Positions 63,346 through 64,000 of a stretch of 64,000 bases of DNA are shown here, piece by piece. This DNA is from Alloiococcus otitis ATCC 51267. Lineage in GTDB: Bacteria; Bacillota; Bacilli; Lactobacillales; Carnobacteriaceae_A. Each line of letters opens with the position of its first letter. Positions within the stretch are counted from its first letter, which is position 1. The notes beneath the pieces are model-generated. The model had not been told where the DNA came from and searched no databases. It saw only the letters and a program-made list of their open reading frames with translations. Made by a program: the position numbers and the translations under genes. The stretch covers positions 381,675 through 445,674 of the forward strand of contig NZ_JH992957.1 of NCBI RefSeq assembly GCF_000315445.1, written 5' to 3'.

Positions 63346-63373
63346 TTGACTTGTTTCAGGAAGTGTGTATAAT
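63346..63373 (+). promoter_or_regulatory. Promoter of the symporter gene
   Basis: TTGACT (63346-63351), 16-bp spacer, TATAAT (63368-63373). A ~150-nt leader follows before the ATG at 63534; it has a hairpin CAAATG/CATTTG (63468-63486) but no riboswitch or terminator I recognise. Confidence 0.8.
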
Positions 63374-63533
63374 TAGAACATATTTACTGTTTTATTAGAA
63401 TGTTGCTGTCCCTTATACCTAATACTTGTAGATGTTGAATAACTGTCCATTACGGTTTCCCTGATTACAAATGTGGTGTGCATTTGATACCTGCAAAGAT
63501 GGGTGTGTGAATGTAAAATTAGAAAGGAATACC

Positions 63534-64000
63534 ATGTTACCAGATATACAAGAATTAGCAGATTTGATTTGGCAACCCATGATTATCTTAGTGCTAGGGG
63601 GGAGCATCCTACTTACCCTCCGCACAAGATTTTTCCAAATTAGGCACCTACCTTTTATTTTGAAGGAAACCTTTGGTCAGTTATTTTCAAATGACGACAA
63701 TGGACGGGGGACCGTTACAGCCTTCCAGGCCATGACCACAGCCCTAGCTTCCTCCATCGGTGCTGCCAATATCGTTGTCGCCCCAACCGTTATCTTCCTA
63801 GCTGGACCTGGTGCCCTCTTTTGGATGTGGGTTTCAGGAATTTTGACTTCTGCAACTAAGTTTGGGGAAGTAGCCCTAGCCATCAAGTATCGGGAGAAAA
63901 ATGAAGATGGGGAGTACATAGGTGGTGCCAGCTATGTCTTCCGCAAGGGGATCCGGAATAATATTGGGAAAATTTTAGGCTTTTTAGTTTCATTTATCTT
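63534..64000 (+). CDS. Sodium:alanine symporter (AGCS) family, 3' end off the right edge
   Basis: About 155 codons visible of a family usually ~450-500 residues. AGCS proteins import alanine or glycine with sodium. Seen: an N-terminal hydrophobic segment after LADLIWQPMIILVLGGS, then TAFQAMTTALASSIGAANI (family signature, usually GTGNI), GPGALFWMWVSGILTSATKF, GEVALAIKYR and GGASYVFRKG. The Gly-Ala-Ala-Asn-Ile variation is at the substrate site region. ATG 63534 follows AGAAAGGA. It has its own promoter and a long leader. Confidence 0.88.
   Translation, partial: MLPDIQELADLIWQPMIILVLGGSILLTLRTRFFQIRHLPFILKETFGQLFSNDDNGRGTVTAFQAMTTALASSIGAANIVVAPTVIFLAGPGALFWMWVSGILTSATKFGEVALAIKYREKNEDGEYIGGASYVFRKGIRNNIGKILGFLVSFI

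Noticed and set aside
63380-63533. Glycine riboswitch before the symporter
   Set aside because: The conserved glycine aptamer core could not be found.

Overview
The window reads as chromosome of a low-to-moderate G+C Bacillota, order Lactobacillales. An Aerococcaceae-like genus is my best guess. The support is the gene content: RexAB-type helicase-nuclease, streptococcal-type TrpXYZ transporter, PBP2b-type transpeptidase, a T-box glyQS operon, YkyA and DUF1189 proteins, arcA next to an ArcR-like regulator, and many TTG/GTG starts behind strong Shine-Dalgarno sites. The genus is inference. No tRNA or rRNA gene, prophage or true CRISPR array was seen.

Layout. 1-1600: an IS1634-type transposase running off the left edge, abutting what looks like the severed 3' end of mutY. 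1.7-9 kb: ntdP, an aromatic-acid exporter, an aminotransferase with a YtxH-like protein, a structured RNA with its own promoter and terminator, trmL, zwf and a CshB-like helicase. 9-13.8 kb: arcA broken by a one-base insertion in an A8 run, an ArcR-like regulator, argS and a DUF1189 protein. 14-21 kb: sodA, a PBP2b-like transpeptidase, rpmG, rhomboid protease, ROK glucokinase, a rhodanese-like protein and an MFS exporter. 21-30.7 kb: PPDK regulatory kinase, zur, rpsU-yqeY, the phoH-ybeY-dgkA-cdd-era-recO cluster and T-box-controlled glyQS. 30.9-41.2 kb: a SWIM/SNF2 helicase, dnaG-rpoD, rplY, trmK-nif3-like-pepT. 41.2-48.6 kb: rexB-rexA. 48.6-49 kb: a convergent intergenic region with four 28-bp palindromes repeated at exactly 41 bp. 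49-51.8 kb (minus strand): YkyA-like lipoprotein, NodB deacetylase lipoprotein and a secreted glycosidase-like protein. 52-55.1 kb: lspA-rluD, rplS and two conserved proteins. 55.1-58.1 kb: the trpXYZ transporter behind an elaborate leader. 58-64 kb: an orphan protein, a divergent ThiM-like kinase, a patatin, an ABC exporter, a barnase/barstar pair and the start of an AGCS amino-acid symporter.

Most of this is housekeeping. The strongest candidate for something undescribed is the trpXYZ leader (55102-55372). It has a 25-residue leader peptide with one Trp codon, followed by seven consecutive RNA segments. These can pair either as 1:2, 3:4, 5:6 (read-through) or as 2:3, 4:5, 6:7 (two tandem intrinsic terminators). 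The predicted footprint of a ribosome stalled at the Trp codon ends where segment 1 begins. This fits ribosome-mediated transcription attenuation of a tryptophan transporter. The second candidate is the 41-bp palindrome array between rexA and the glycosidase gene. Other points of interest are the barnase-barstar cassette, the trmL-upstream structured RNA, the mutY interruption and the arcA frameshift.
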